Shown here: piece after piece, positions 24,780 to 33,323 of the stretch
Layout: each line of letters opens with the position of its first letter
Numbering within the stretch: the stretch's first letter is position 1
Assembly (NCBI RefSeq): GCF_037969875.1
Contig: NZ_CP150218.1
Span: forward strand, 682,001 to 746,000
Source: Paenibacillus sp. FSL R7-0337
Lineage (GTDB): Bacteria > Bacillota > Bacilli > Paenibacillales > Paenibacillaceae
DNA: 64,000 nt
Direction of reading: 5' to 3'
Translations under genes and position numbers: made by a program
Notes under the pieces: model-generated
Told to the model about the DNA's origin: nothing
The model's database searches: none
What the model saw: only the letters and a program-made list of their open reading frames with translations

Positions 24780-26320
24780 ATGGCACAGGCACCCTCAGGG
24801 AATTGTTTCAACGTGCACGAAGGCATGACCGGGGAATCACTTACGCGGCACGAAGCGGCGAGTCCGATTGGACAAGCTATGCGGAACTCGGAAACCGCAT
24901 GGACCTTCTCGCTGAACGGCTGAAGCAGGAGCAGCTGCGTCCGAATTTTATCGGGGCCGTCTGGATGGCTCCGACGCCGGAGTGTCTGGCTGTCATCGGG
25001 GCAGTCATTTTGGCCGGAGGCATTCCGCTCCCCATCCATAGCTACATGCCAGGACAGGATATGCTTCGCCTCATCCGCAAATTTGAACCCGAAGCTGTAT
25101 TCGTCTCTGAAGAGAAGCTTCCAATCCTTGCGGAATGGGACAGGCAAGGAGAAGAGTTGCCATTCTGCCTGTATGCAGGTATGGCAAGCGGACCGGTTGC
25201 AGGAATCGGCGCCGATCCGCGGTCGGTACGCCGGTACACGCCGCCAGAGGACACGCGGATGATATTCCTCTCCTCCGGTTCGACGGGAGAGCCGAAGGGT
25301 ATCATGCTGAGCGACCACAACATGCTGTCCAATATGGACGCGATCCTGGACTACACGGCTCTGTGCGACGGGGACATCGTTCTGCTCTCGAAGTCACTGG
25401 GGTATTGCTCGACCATTGTTGGGGAATGGTTTGCCGCCATGGCCTCTGGAGCCAATCTTGTTCTAAGCGGGGGCTTCGTGCATCCCTTCGAGATGATCCA
25501 GTGCGTCCGTACGAACAAGGTGACCTTCTTATGCACTGTGCCGTCTGCGATCCTGCCTCTAATCCATTCCGCCAAATGGGCGGCGGAGGATCTGATGCCG
25601 CTCCGGCAGATGCTCATTGTCGGCGGCCCGATGCCTGCCGTCATGCTGCTTCGTTTGGCTGACCGTCTGCCTCACGTGCGGCTGACGCCTTCCTATGGAC
25701 TGACCGAAGCCTCTCCGCGCGTCTCGTATTTGCCCTACGCTCAGTTGAGGACGAAACCGCAATCCGCCGGGATACCCATTAACGGCATCGAGCTGGCCAT
25801 CGTTCAGGACGGAAGGGAGGCGGCCACAGGGGAGAGTGGTGAGGTGGTCGTTCGGGGGCCGAATGTGATGATCGGCTATTATGACGATCCGGATCGCACC
25901 CGCGAGATCCTAGGCCCCCTCGGCCTGCATACCCGGGATACCGGGTATCTGGACGAGGATGGATATTTGCACTTGACCGGGCGAACCGATAACGCTCTCC
26001 TTGTCGGGGGACACACGGTGTACCCGGAAGCGGTCGAAAGCGTCCTGTTAAGCTTGCCTGGGGTGGCGGACGCTGCTGTGTCGGCCGTAGAAGACCTTCA
26101 ATGGGGACATCGTCTGATTGCCGTGATAGTATCCGAAGCTTCCACAGAGCCTGTCAGCCACTTGGAGCTGCATGCCTGGTGCCTTAAGCGGTTATCCCCG
26201 GCCTTGCGTCCCAGGGATTTCCGCTTCGTTACGGCTCTGCCCAGAACAGCCAGCGGAAAGCTGGATCGCAAAGCCCTGAAATCTATGGTGAAGGAGGAAG
26301 ATCATGTCCATAGAGCATGA
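24776..26320 (+). CDS. Second adenylating enzyme (acyl/aminoacyl-AMP ligase)
   Basis: This is a full-length ANL enzyme of 514 residues. Motifs are FLSSGSTGEPKGIMLS, SYGLTEASPRVSYL, TRDTGYLDEDGYLHLTGR and the lysine in TASGKLDRKAL. It overlaps the exporter gene by ATGA and ends inside the start of a carrier-protein gene, so it probably loads that carrier. The substrate cannot be read from sequence by eye. It could be a fatty acid, an amino acid or a second aryl acid. Confidence 0.88.
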   Translation: MNGTGTLRELFQRARRHDRGITYAARSGESDWTSYAELGNRMDLLAERLKQEQLRPNFIGAVWMAPTPECLAVIGAVILAGGIPLPIHSYMPGQDMLRLIRKFEPEAVFVSEEKLPILAEWDRQGEELPFCLYAGMASGPVAGIGADPRSVRRYTPPEDTRMIFLSSGSTGEPKGIMLSDHNMLSNMDAILDYTALCDGDIVLLSKSLGYCSTIVGEWFAAMASGANLVLSGGFVHPFEMIQCVRTNKVTFLCTVPSAILPLIHSAKWAAEDLMPLRQMLIVGGPMPAVMLLRLADRLPHVRLTPSYGLTEASPRVSYLPYAQLRTKPQSAGIPINGIELAIVQDGREAATGESGEVVVRGPNVMIGYYDDPDRTREILGPLGLHTRDTGYLDEDGYLHLTGRTDNALLVGGHTVYPEAVESVLLSLPGVADAAVSAVEDLQWGHRLIAVIVSEASTEPVSHLELHAWCLKRLSPALRPRDFRFVTALPRTASGKLDRKALKSMVKEEDHVHRA

Positions 26321-26561
26321 AGATATATTCTTTAAGGTGAGAGAAACGATAGCCGCTGTGGCCAAGAGGCTAACCAGCGAGGTCGAGCTGGATCATGCTT
26401 TGGTAGACGATCTGGGAATCGACTCCATTCAAATACTGGAGCTTCTGTCGGCGCTGGAGGATACCTTCGGCTTTGAGCTGGATGTGGACGATATTCGCCC
26501 GGAATCGTTCCGAAGCGTCCAGGCCGTATTGCATTTTGTAGAACGCAAGGTGGCTTCATGA
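26304..26561 (+). CDS. Third carrier protein
   Basis: This is an 85-residue carrier protein with the attachment serine in VDDLGIDSIQILELLSALE. A strong AAGGAGGAAG site precedes its ATG, which lies inside the end of the adenylating-enzyme gene. Its stop overlaps the next start (ATGA). It is likely the partner of one or both flanking adenylating enzymes. Confidence 0.9.
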   Translation: MSIEHEDIFFKVRETIAAVAKRLTSEVELDHALVDDLGIDSIQILELLSALEDTFGFELDVDDIRPESFRSVQAVLHFVERKVAS

Positions 26562-27700
26562 AGGTGTTCACCCCGGGCCATTTGCAAGAGCTGGCTGACG
26601 AATTGCGCAGGACGTACCCGTTTTATAACCCTTATACGGACGTTGATTTCCATCAGCTGCCGATTACAGACAAACACTTGATCGCAGACAACCGCGCCCT
26701 TTTCGAACATCCTGATGCAAGGCGGGTGACCGAATCGTTCACCTCGGGAACTACCGGAGTGCCGTTCCGCTGTGTGAAAACTACGGAGGAGATATGGACA
26801 CTCTCGCTGACCCTGTATAAGCATAGAAAAAAGTGGGGGCTGCCGCCCAGGCACCGGATGCTGCTGCTGAGCAACCGTCTGCTGGCGGAGCCCAGGTCCC
26901 TTAGACATTATGCAGAACTGATAATCAGGGAAGATCCTCATTTTATCCAGGGGAGAGCTTCCGCTCTCTGCGCGTTGGCCGAATATATGCGTGACGGGGG
27001 ATATTCGTTGCCGGCTTCCCTCCTGTTTACCCAGAACTGGGGCGAAACGCTGCATGGCTCTCAGAAAGAACGGATCGAGGAGGTGTTCCGCGTTCCATGC
27101 GTAGACTATTACGGTTTGGAAGAGTTCTGGTGTATCGCGTTCGCAGGCCAGAGCGGCCAATTGGAAATCGATGAGTCCGCCGTATATGTGGAAATTATTG
27201 ATCCGGCCTCAAGACTCCATGTAGAGGAGGGGGAATTCGGCGAATTGTTGGTCACCTCGCTGATCATGAGGAGTCTGCCTTATGTCCGTTACCGGACAGG
27301 GGATATCGGAAGTATTCGCAGGGACCCTGAAACCGGCCGTCTCCTTCTTCAACTGCTTCCCGTTCGAACATCCCAGATTCGGCTGCCTGGAGCACAGGTG
27401 CATTCCGCCGTCTTCCGGTATTTGGACAAGTTTTTTTGGGAGCTTGCTGCAGCCAGAGGAGTCCGCCAATTTCAGATCGTGCAGAATACATTCACCTCTT
27501 TTTCCGTCCGGCTGGCGACTGAAGCCTCGCCAAGCGAGTTCGAGGACGTGCAGGCCAAGCTATCCGCTTTTCTTCACCGAGCGGCGGGCAAGCCGGTGAA
27601 ATTGTCCATAGAAACCGTCTCAAGGCTCGAAGCCGATCCTGTCAGCGGCAAAATACCGTCCTTTGTTTGCCGTATTTCCTCAAATGAAGAAGGAGAATGA
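26558..27700 (+). CDS. PaaK/CapK-like adenylate-forming enzyme
   Basis: This 380-residue protein is of the phenylacetate-CoA ligase (PaaK) branch. It shows the nucleotide-binding loop FTSGTTGVPF, DYYGLEEFWCIAF, and RYRTGDIGSIRRDP, and has a short C-terminal domain. Relatives activate aryl or acyl acids as AMP esters for CoA or carrier proteins. It is the third adenylating enzyme of the cluster and starts on the stop of the third carrier gene. Substrate unknown. Confidence 0.83.
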   Translation: MKVFTPGHLQELADELRRTYPFYNPYTDVDFHQLPITDKHLIADNRALFEHPDARRVTESFTSGTTGVPFRCVKTTEEIWTLSLTLYKHRKKWGLPPRHRMLLLSNRLLAEPRSLRHYAELIIREDPHFIQGRASALCALAEYMRDGGYSLPASLLFTQNWGETLHGSQKERIEEVFRVPCVDYYGLEEFWCIAFAGQSGQLEIDESAVYVEIIDPASRLHVEEGEFGELLVTSLIMRSLPYVRYRTGDIGSIRRDPETGRLLLQLLPVRTSQIRLPGAQVHSAVFRYLDKFFWELAAARGVRQFQIVQNTFTSFSVRLATEASPSEFEDVQAKLSAFLHRAAGKPVKLSIETVSRLEADPVSGKIPSFVCRISSNEEGE

Positions 27701-27704
27701 AGAG

Positions 27705-28697
27705 ATGACGTCTCATACGGATACGCCGGATGCCAAGCCGGACATGATGAAGCTGGCGGCGATGGAATGTGCAGCTTCCTGCATCTTGACCCACTTATAC
27801 CGGTCCGGGGCCAACCCTGATCTGTTTCTGCTGGATTACTGGAATGTCAATTATGTTTCGCGCATTATTACGGCGAGCCAGCATGTGCGGTTGAACAAAA
27901 GCTTGCCCTTTCTGTACGGCATCCATCTGGTTTACAAGGGAACTGGACCTGAGGCGCTGAAGCAGTCTGTTCAGTCAGGGAACCGTGCGGTAGTGAAATG
28001 CCGCCCATCCGATCTGGATTTTTTCCCTCCCAACATGCTGATCATGGCGGAGAGTGGATTCGATCATTATATCCTCGCAGATAGCTTCGATGAAGCGCGT
28101 AACGCCTTCAGAGTATTCGATCCCATTGTCGGTTTCAACGGATTCCTGACCGGAGAAGAGCTTATGCGGGCATCAGCGGAGCCGGAAGAGGAGGAGATCA
28201 TTTTCTACGAGCTTCAGCCGGATCAAGAAGGGAAGGTGTTCGAGTCTCCCGGCAAGCATGATATCTTCACCTATGCAGCCAAGCGAAACTACGAAATGTA
28301 TGTCCGTTCTCAATACAGTTCGGGTACCGCCGCATTGGACTGCTTTGCCCGGGATTTGCAGGAATCTCTAGCATTAAGCCCGGAACAAACCTCGAACTGG
28401 TTGAACCAGAACTCGATCGCCATTGCTTCCTTAACCAAGCTCCGATCTTCCATATGGAATAGCTTTGCCCAGCTGGGTGTGATGGACAAGGGGCAGGTGC
28501 TGGAAGGGACGAACCGGATCAGCGGGATCGTGAAGTTATGGACGACACTGAATTTCCTGCTGGTGAAATACCGCAAGAACATCGGGGACGAAGCGCTGCT
28601 GCGCTCGGCTCTTGCCAGGCTGCGGGACATTCAGGATGCGGAGCTTCAATTCCTAGCCTGGATGAATGGAATAGGCGGTGATCTGACTGCGGTATAA
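27705..28697 (+). CDS. Second AsbE/BtrH-like cysteine acyltransferase
   Basis: This 330-residue protein has the same triad layout as the AsbE-like gene: Cys in MECAASCILTHL, His in GFDHYILAD and Asp in RVFDPIVGFNG. A helical C-terminal half follows. It probably forms a second amide bond from a carrier-bound acyl group. The ATG at 27705 follows AAGGAG; the frame is open further upstream inside the preceding gene but without support. Its end overlaps the proposed CTG start of the AsbF-like gene. Confidence 0.76.
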   Translation: MTSHTDTPDAKPDMMKLAAMECAASCILTHLYRSGANPDLFLLDYWNVNYVSRIITASQHVRLNKSLPFLYGIHLVYKGTGPEALKQSVQSGNRAVVKCRPSDLDFFPPNMLIMAESGFDHYILADSFDEARNAFRVFDPIVGFNGFLTGEELMRASAEPEEEEIIFYELQPDQEGKVFESPGKHDIFTYAAKRNYEMYVRSQYSSGTAALDCFARDLQESLALSPEQTSNWLNQNSIAIASLTKLRSSIWNSFAQLGVMDKGQVLEGTNRISGIVKLWTTLNFLLVKYRKNIGDEALLRSALARLRDIQDAELQFLAWMNGIGGDLTAV

Positions 28698-29553
28698 TCT
28701 ATGCACGATTTCTTTTCGGCACGAGCTGGTATCCTTCCGGGAGCTGCTCCGTTATGCTCGTGATACGGGCTTCAACGGTATAGAACTGTGGGGCGTGCAT
28801 GCCAAGGCTTTGCTTCGCCAACGGGGACAGGAGCTGGGAGGTATGCTGGACGAAATGTTCAGCTACGGACTCGAAATCAACATGCTGAGCGATTATATCC
28901 CTCTCATGGGGAATATCCCAATGGACGTTCTGCTTAAGGAATGGCAGGAAACCGTACAGGCGGCCAAAGCGTTCCACACAGATAAGCTGAGGATTTTCGC
29001 CGGAAACCTGAGCAGTCAATCTCTTGATGAGAAGGACTGGGAGCTTTGCACCGGACGTCTAAATATCCTGTGCGCCGTAGCAGAGAGGGAAGGGGTCTAT
29101 ACAGTGGTTGAGACTCATCCGGGAACCGCTGCCGACGGCTTAGATTCCACACTTCAACTGCTCAGGCAAACCGGCCACCCAGCCTTGAAGCTGAATTTGG
29201 ACTTTCTGCACATTTGGGAATCGGGCGCTGATCCCCTTGCCGCCTACGAACGCTTGAAGCCATGGATGGTCAATATCCATCTGAAGAATGTGGAATCCCG
29301 GCAATGGCTCGAAGTATTCTCTCCTGACAATATATATTCTCCGAGCGGAAGCCGCAGAGGTATCGTACCCTTGGCCGATGGAGAAATGGACTGCCAAGCC
29401 ATAATGAAGCGCCTTCTCATGGACACTACCCGAGCCCCGGTATCTCTGGAATGGTTCGGAGCCATACCCTTTGAAATCTTAAAGTCGGAGCTGGGCTGGC
29501 TTAAAGGGCTGGAGTCCGATCACAAGCTGGGGAAAGTGGAGGTGACTGGATAA
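28687..29553 (+). CDS. asbF: 3-Dehydroshikimate dehydratase (AsbF-like)
   Basis: This enzyme makes 3,4-dihydroxybenzoate (protocatechuate) from 3-dehydroshikimate. The TIM-barrel protein of the xylose-isomerase-like fold keeps the metal ligands expected for AsbF: Glu in VVETHPGT, Asp and His in NLDFLHIWESGADP, His in VNIHLKN, Glu in SLEWFG. The family N-terminus (LCTISFRHEL, then GFNGIELWGVHA) is encoded upstream of the first GTG at 28795, but no ATG, GTG or TTG is in frame there. The only plausible initiator is CTG at 28687, 8 nt after AGGCGGTGATC, giving 288 residues. It overlaps the previous gene by 11 nt. Confidence 0.86.
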   Translation: MRYNLCTISFRHELVSFRELLRYARDTGFNGIELWGVHAKALLRQRGQELGGMLDEMFSYGLEINMLSDYIPLMGNIPMDVLLKEWQETVQAAKAFHTDKLRIFAGNLSSQSLDEKDWELCTGRLNILCAVAEREGVYTVVETHPGTAADGLDSTLQLLRQTGHPALKLNLDFLHIWESGADPLAAYERLKPWMVNIHLKNVESRQWLEVFSPDNIYSPSGSRRGIVPLADGEMDCQAIMKRLLMDTTRAPVSLEWFGAIPFEILKSELGWLKGLESDHKLGKVEVTG

Positions 29554-30839
29554 TGAATAAAGCACCTTATGTGGAGCATCTGACTGGAACGCGCGCACCG
29601 AAGCTCTGGTACTCCAATATTAATTGGGAACAAGGAAAAGCCGCTCTAGATATTCGCTTACCCCAAATTAACAATGCGTCTGGAGACCGGCTCGTATCGC
29701 AAATGGATCTCTACCAAATTTATTTGGCTGACCGGGAGGATCTTGTTCTCCTGAAAAAGGCTCCGGATCCTGAATTCCTATCTTATTTGGAAGAAGAGCA
29801 GATAGCCATACCCTCAATCGCGATTGGCGCACGGTCTGAATATACGGGTGAGTTTCGCAACCGGATTGCTGTTCCTTACTTGATGGACGAGCAGGAGGAG
29901 CAGTTTCTCAAGGAAAACGGAGGGAGATGGATCGGCCCGCCAGCCCGATTGTCCGTGGAACTGAACAGCAAGATCGCAACGCGTAAATTATGCGAAGAAA
30001 TCGGCTTTCCAGTCAGCGACGGTAGGATATGCGAGGGGCTTGACGCGATCCGCCGTACTTGCGCCGAGTTGGAGGGACGGCATCCTGGAGCCCGGCTGGT
30101 TGTAAAAACCGCTTACGGTTCTTCCGGTAAAGCGCTATTCCATATCCATCGAGGCCCGGATTTGGAGATGCTGCTTGGATATTTAGAGAGGCAGATCTCG
30201 CGGGGAGGCGGGCAACCGGTGGTGACGGTGGAACGCTGGCATCAGGTCGAGCGCCATCTGACGGCACAGCTCTGGCTGGGGGAAACAGATTGCGAGATCC
30301 TGGCTATGACCGAGCAGAGGATTACAGATGCAGGAGTGTACAGGGGGAGCCGTCTGCACCCGGACCTGCCTGAAGCCTTGATCGTGGCTTATACCGGACA
30401 GCTGCAGCAGCTGGGTACATCTTTACATTCCCGGGGCTACGAGGGCTTTCTCGGGGTAGACTCCATACTGGATGAAGACGGAACTTTAATACCGGTTATT
30501 GAGATCAACGCCCGTCTTACCATGGTCACGTATTTGCTGAAGATTCGCAAGCACTTGCTCGAACGCGGGTTTCCTAGAATGGAGACTCAATCCTATGATT
30601 TCAAGCTCCACCCTGGAGCCAAATTTGCAGAATTTGCCGAAAAGGTGGCATCGATAAGGATCTCTGCCGAACAAGGCGGGGTATTCGTGTATGGTTTCCA
30701 CCATGATGGGGAATCTGCAGACCGTATCCGGCCTTGCAGGGTCTCGACTCTGAGCTGGGGTGTGGACGATGAAGCGGAGAAGCTTGCCCGTCAAGGGCTG
30801 GAGGAAGCAATCATGGAATGGAGGGGAGCTGTCATATGA
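29553..30839 (+). CDS. ATP-grasp amino acid-carrier ligase (BtrJ-like)
   Basis: This is an ATP-grasp enzyme of 428 residues. The nucleotide-binding core includes LVVKTAYGSSGKALF near residue 180 and the metal-binding GFLGVDSIL and PVIEINARLTM near residues 300-320. In butirosin biosynthesis BtrJ ligates glutamate to a carrier protein. The same length and the following PLP decarboxylase make this role likely here, with the amino acid unknown. Starts TAATG on the asbF stop and overlaps the decarboxylase by ATGA. Confidence 0.8.
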   Translation: MNKAPYVEHLTGTRAPKLWYSNINWEQGKAALDIRLPQINNASGDRLVSQMDLYQIYLADREDLVLLKKAPDPEFLSYLEEEQIAIPSIAIGARSEYTGEFRNRIAVPYLMDEQEEQFLKENGGRWIGPPARLSVELNSKIATRKLCEEIGFPVSDGRICEGLDAIRRTCAELEGRHPGARLVVKTAYGSSGKALFHIHRGPDLEMLLGYLERQISRGGGQPVVTVERWHQVERHLTAQLWLGETDCEILAMTEQRITDAGVYRGSRLHPDLPEALIVAYTGQLQQLGTSLHSRGYEGFLGVDSILDEDGTLIPVIEINARLTMVTYLLKIRKHLLERGFPRMETQSYDFKLHPGAKFAEFAEKVASIRISAEQGGVFVYGFHHDGESADRIRPCRVSTLSWGVDDEAEKLARQGLEEAIMEWRGAVI

Positions 30840-32107
30840 CTATGGTTTCACAACGACTGTCTAATCCGCAGGAAGTGGGCCAACCCTTTTGGCTGGAAGC
30901 AGCCAAGCCGTTTGGATCACCCGTTTATGTATATGACGAGGGAAAGCTGGCCTCCGATTATTTTTCGCTGCGGGACGCTTTACCCAAGGATGTGACGCTA
31001 TATTATTCTATGAAAGTCAACCCCAATCCGGAGGTATGCCGTCTCATTAACGGCTGGGGTTCGCCGATCGAAGTCGCATCGGTTGGGGAATATGAGATGG
31101 CCCGCTCTAACGGGGTAAATCCGAACTGCATCGTGTTTACCGGACCGGGCAAAAGCGCGGACGAGATTCATCATGTGCTTCGCCATGGGATCTACGCGAT
31201 TAATGCGGAGTCCATCCCGGAGCTATTTGTCATTCACGATGAAGCTGTTGCGCTGGGTATTGCCGCACCCGTTATGTTAAGGGTCAATTTGTCTACTGGA
31301 ACCAAAGGCTCGCGTATGTCATCGGTCGGACTTGCCTCCCAGTTTGGCATCGACGACAGTGAAATTAATGAAGCGGTGCAAACCGCCATTAACCTTGAGG
31401 GGCTAGAGCTGATCGGATTGCATACGTACCAGGGCACGCAGAATTTTCACCTCGACTTTTATCGGGAGAGCGTTCCGATGATGTTCGGTCTCACCCGGCA
31501 GGTGCGCAACCAATTCGGCCTGCAGCTTCGATGCTTAGGGCTCGGCGGCGGTTTCGGCGTTCCCATGTTTGAAGGCGATGAGCCGTTTCCTGTCGAAGCT
31601 TTCGGGGCGTATCTTGCCGGGGAGTTAGAGCGCAACCGGGATCTGGAATTGAAAATGGTATTCGTAGAATCAGGGCGGCGAATTGCCGCAACCATGGGGA
31701 TTTATGCGGTCAGAGTGCTGTACACCAAGCTCTCCAAAGGCAAAGCCTTCGCCATTGTCGATGGGGGAACCCACCATCGGGCTTTTTCCAGCCTGATGGG
31801 ACGAAGCTTCAAGCAGCCTCTGCCTCTTCAGCTTTGGAAGGCGGGGGAGCGCAAGCTATACGTATCCGGTGAAGGAGAAGGTCGAGTCTCCTACAATGTT
31901 TGCGGTAAATTGTGCACTCCCGCAGATGTGCTGCAAGGCAGCGTCATGCTCCCCCCTCTAGAGCCGGGGGATTGGATCGCTTTTCCCCATATGGGGGCCT
32001 ATGGCTTAACCTGCGGCAATGTTCATTTTCTGTCTCATGCTCTTCCGAAGGAAGTTATGCTTCGCCCTGACGGTACCTTAAATGATGTGAGCTGGCTATC
32101 CACCTAA
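30836..32107 (+). CDS. PLP decarboxylase, LysA fold, BtrK-like
   Basis: This is a fold-III PLP decarboxylase of 423 residues. The PLP lysine lies in YYSMKVNPNPEV, the phosphate-binding stretch is GLGGGFG, and active-site parts are VESGRRIA and CGKLCTPADVL. The length and these motifs are nearer to BtrK (which decarboxylates carrier-bound glutamyl) than to diaminopimelate decarboxylase for lysine synthesis. Together with the ATP-grasp enzyme it could create an omega-amino acid unit on a carrier, or a free diamine. The ATG at 30836 follows GGAGGGGAG. Confidence 0.82.
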   Translation: MTMVSQRLSNPQEVGQPFWLEAAKPFGSPVYVYDEGKLASDYFSLRDALPKDVTLYYSMKVNPNPEVCRLINGWGSPIEVASVGEYEMARSNGVNPNCIVFTGPGKSADEIHHVLRHGIYAINAESIPELFVIHDEAVALGIAAPVMLRVNLSTGTKGSRMSSVGLASQFGIDDSEINEAVQTAINLEGLELIGLHTYQGTQNFHLDFYRESVPMMFGLTRQVRNQFGLQLRCLGLGGGFGVPMFEGDEPFPVEAFGAYLAGELERNRDLELKMVFVESGRRIAATMGIYAVRVLYTKLSKGKAFAIVDGGTHHRAFSSLMGRSFKQPLPLQLWKAGERKLYVSGEGEGRVSYNVCGKLCTPADVLQGSVMLPPLEPGDWIAFPHMGAYGLTCGNVHFLSHALPKEVMLRPDGTLNDVSWLST

Positions 32108-32137
32108 TAAGTGAGTTCATCATAGGGAGTTGACCAT

Positions 32138-33190
32138 GTGACACCTACCCATCGGATTTCGCCTTATAATGACATATGGCTTGATTGTGTCAATAATAAC
32201 TTGATGTCGATTCTCATTAGTCATCATTCATCGTTCGAGAAGCTGCCTCTGACTTTTAAAACGCAGTACTGGAAAAAAATCATCAACCAGACATTCCCCG
32301 AAGACAATTTTGAAAGCTTGCTGCATCAAGGATTAATGCTGCCGAAGGTTCAATATGACACGGAACAGCTCTATCATTATCTTCGCTTTGAGGATCAGCT
32401 TCTTGAGCAATCTGATATCCCTTTCCTGGATGAGATGATTCAAGGCGCTTTAGACAAGAAGAAATATGTCTTTCTCGATGTGGACCGCTTTTTTTATTCC
32501 AGTGGAAGAGAATCCGGAAAAATACATTTTATCCATCCGACCTTTATTCATGGAAAATGTGCGAGTGGGGATGCATACACAGTAATTGAAGATTGCTTAT
32601 CTCCAGGGCGAATGCACGATTATCAAACTCCGCTTGAAGTCATTATGGAATCTACCCAATATCTAATCACAAGCGGCAAAAAGGTTAGATTCATCATGGT
32701 TTCTGTGCATGAAGGATCGATAAGGAATTTTAACCATGAATTTTCAGTACCGGACTCGTTTATCTCAGAACTCAGAAGCAATCTATTGGATGATAAAGTC
32801 GTTTTTCTTGAGCAATATGGTCTTCAATATCAGTTGGGACTACAAGCGTTGACCGATTATGTAGAGGAATTCGAAGAAGTTGTAGGCAATTTGAACGAAA
32901 CAAGCATATTTGCCTTAAGAAGCAGTTCTTTTGCACAGAATCATAAGAAGAATAACAGGCTTTTCAAGTTACTGGAAGATCAATCGTCCCGTACCAATCT
33001 CTATAAGAAGTTAGCAGAACAAAGCGTGGAACTAAGTCATTTATGGGAAATTTATAGAACGACAGTTATTAAAATGATCGTATCTGATCATGTTAATGAT
33101 CAAGCAGTCGTAAAACTCGAAGAGATTGTGAAGAAAGAATATAACATGGTCCAGACGATGAAAATGGGAACTGAGGTTAGTAACTCTTAG
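32138..33190 (+). CDS. Third, divergent BtrH-type acyltransferase
   Basis: This 350-residue protein has the layout of BtrH N-terminal (papain-like) acyltransferases: Cys in LDCVNNNLMSIL, FLDVDRFFYS, His in KIHFIHPTFIHGK and Asp in YTVIEDCLSPG, then a helical C-terminal half. It may do the final condensation or release. It is visibly more AT-rich than its neighbours and starts 30 nt after the decarboxylase, at GTG with AGGGAG upstream. It may have been recruited later. It closes the cluster before the terminator at 33267. Confidence 0.68.
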   Translation: MTPTHRISPYNDIWLDCVNNNLMSILISHHSSFEKLPLTFKTQYWKKIINQTFPEDNFESLLHQGLMLPKVQYDTEQLYHYLRFEDQLLEQSDIPFLDEMIQGALDKKKYVFLDVDRFFYSSGRESGKIHFIHPTFIHGKCASGDAYTVIEDCLSPGRMHDYQTPLEVIMESTQYLITSGKKVRFIMVSVHEGSIRNFNHEFSVPDSFISELRSNLLDDKVVFLEQYGLQYQLGLQALTDYVEEFEEVVGNLNETSIFALRSSSFAQNHKKNNRLFKLLEDQSSRTNLYKKLAEQSVELSHLWEIYRTTVIKMIVSDHVNDQAVVKLEEIVKKEYNMVQTMKMGTEVSNS

Positions 33191-33266
33191 AAAAAAGGCC
33201 GGGAAATGAACGAAGTCTGGAGAGATGTGTTATTTATGGAGAGAAGAAGTGAGATTGTAGGTATAG

Positions 33267-33315
33267 ATTAAAAGGAGAAGTTCCTCCGTTTGCGGGTGGA
33301 ACTTCTCCTTTTAAT
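33267..33315. terminator. Bidirectional terminator between the cluster and arsenic island 2
   Basis: An 18-bp stem (ATTAAAAGGAGAAGTTCC pairing with GGAACTTCTCCTTTTAAT) carries flanking A/T tracts. It is the counterpart of the hairpin at 8241-8287 and marks the left edge of the duplicated island. Confidence 0.88.
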
Positions 33316-33323
33316 CTTCATTT

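Noticed and set aside
28795..29553. Shorter AsbF frame starting at GTG 28795
   Set aside because: It would lose the conserved LCTISFRHEL and GFNGIELWG segments of the barrel, which are encoded in the same frame just upstream.
30836..32107. Diaminopimelate decarboxylase for lysine synthesis (lysA)
   Set aside because: The position beside an ATP-grasp ligase and carrier proteins, and the CGKLCTPADVL and ESGRRIA pattern, fit BtrK-like enzymes better.
18891..33190. Reading the cluster as a petrobactin cluster
   Set aside because: No IucA/IucC-type synthetase (AsbA, AsbB) is present, and many extra enzymes have no place in petrobactin synthesis.
18891..33190. Reading the cluster as a butirosin-type aminoglycoside cluster
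   Set aside because: There is no 2-deoxy-scyllo-inosose synthase, aminotransferase set or BtrG-like cyclase; only the acyl side-chain type enzymes are shared.
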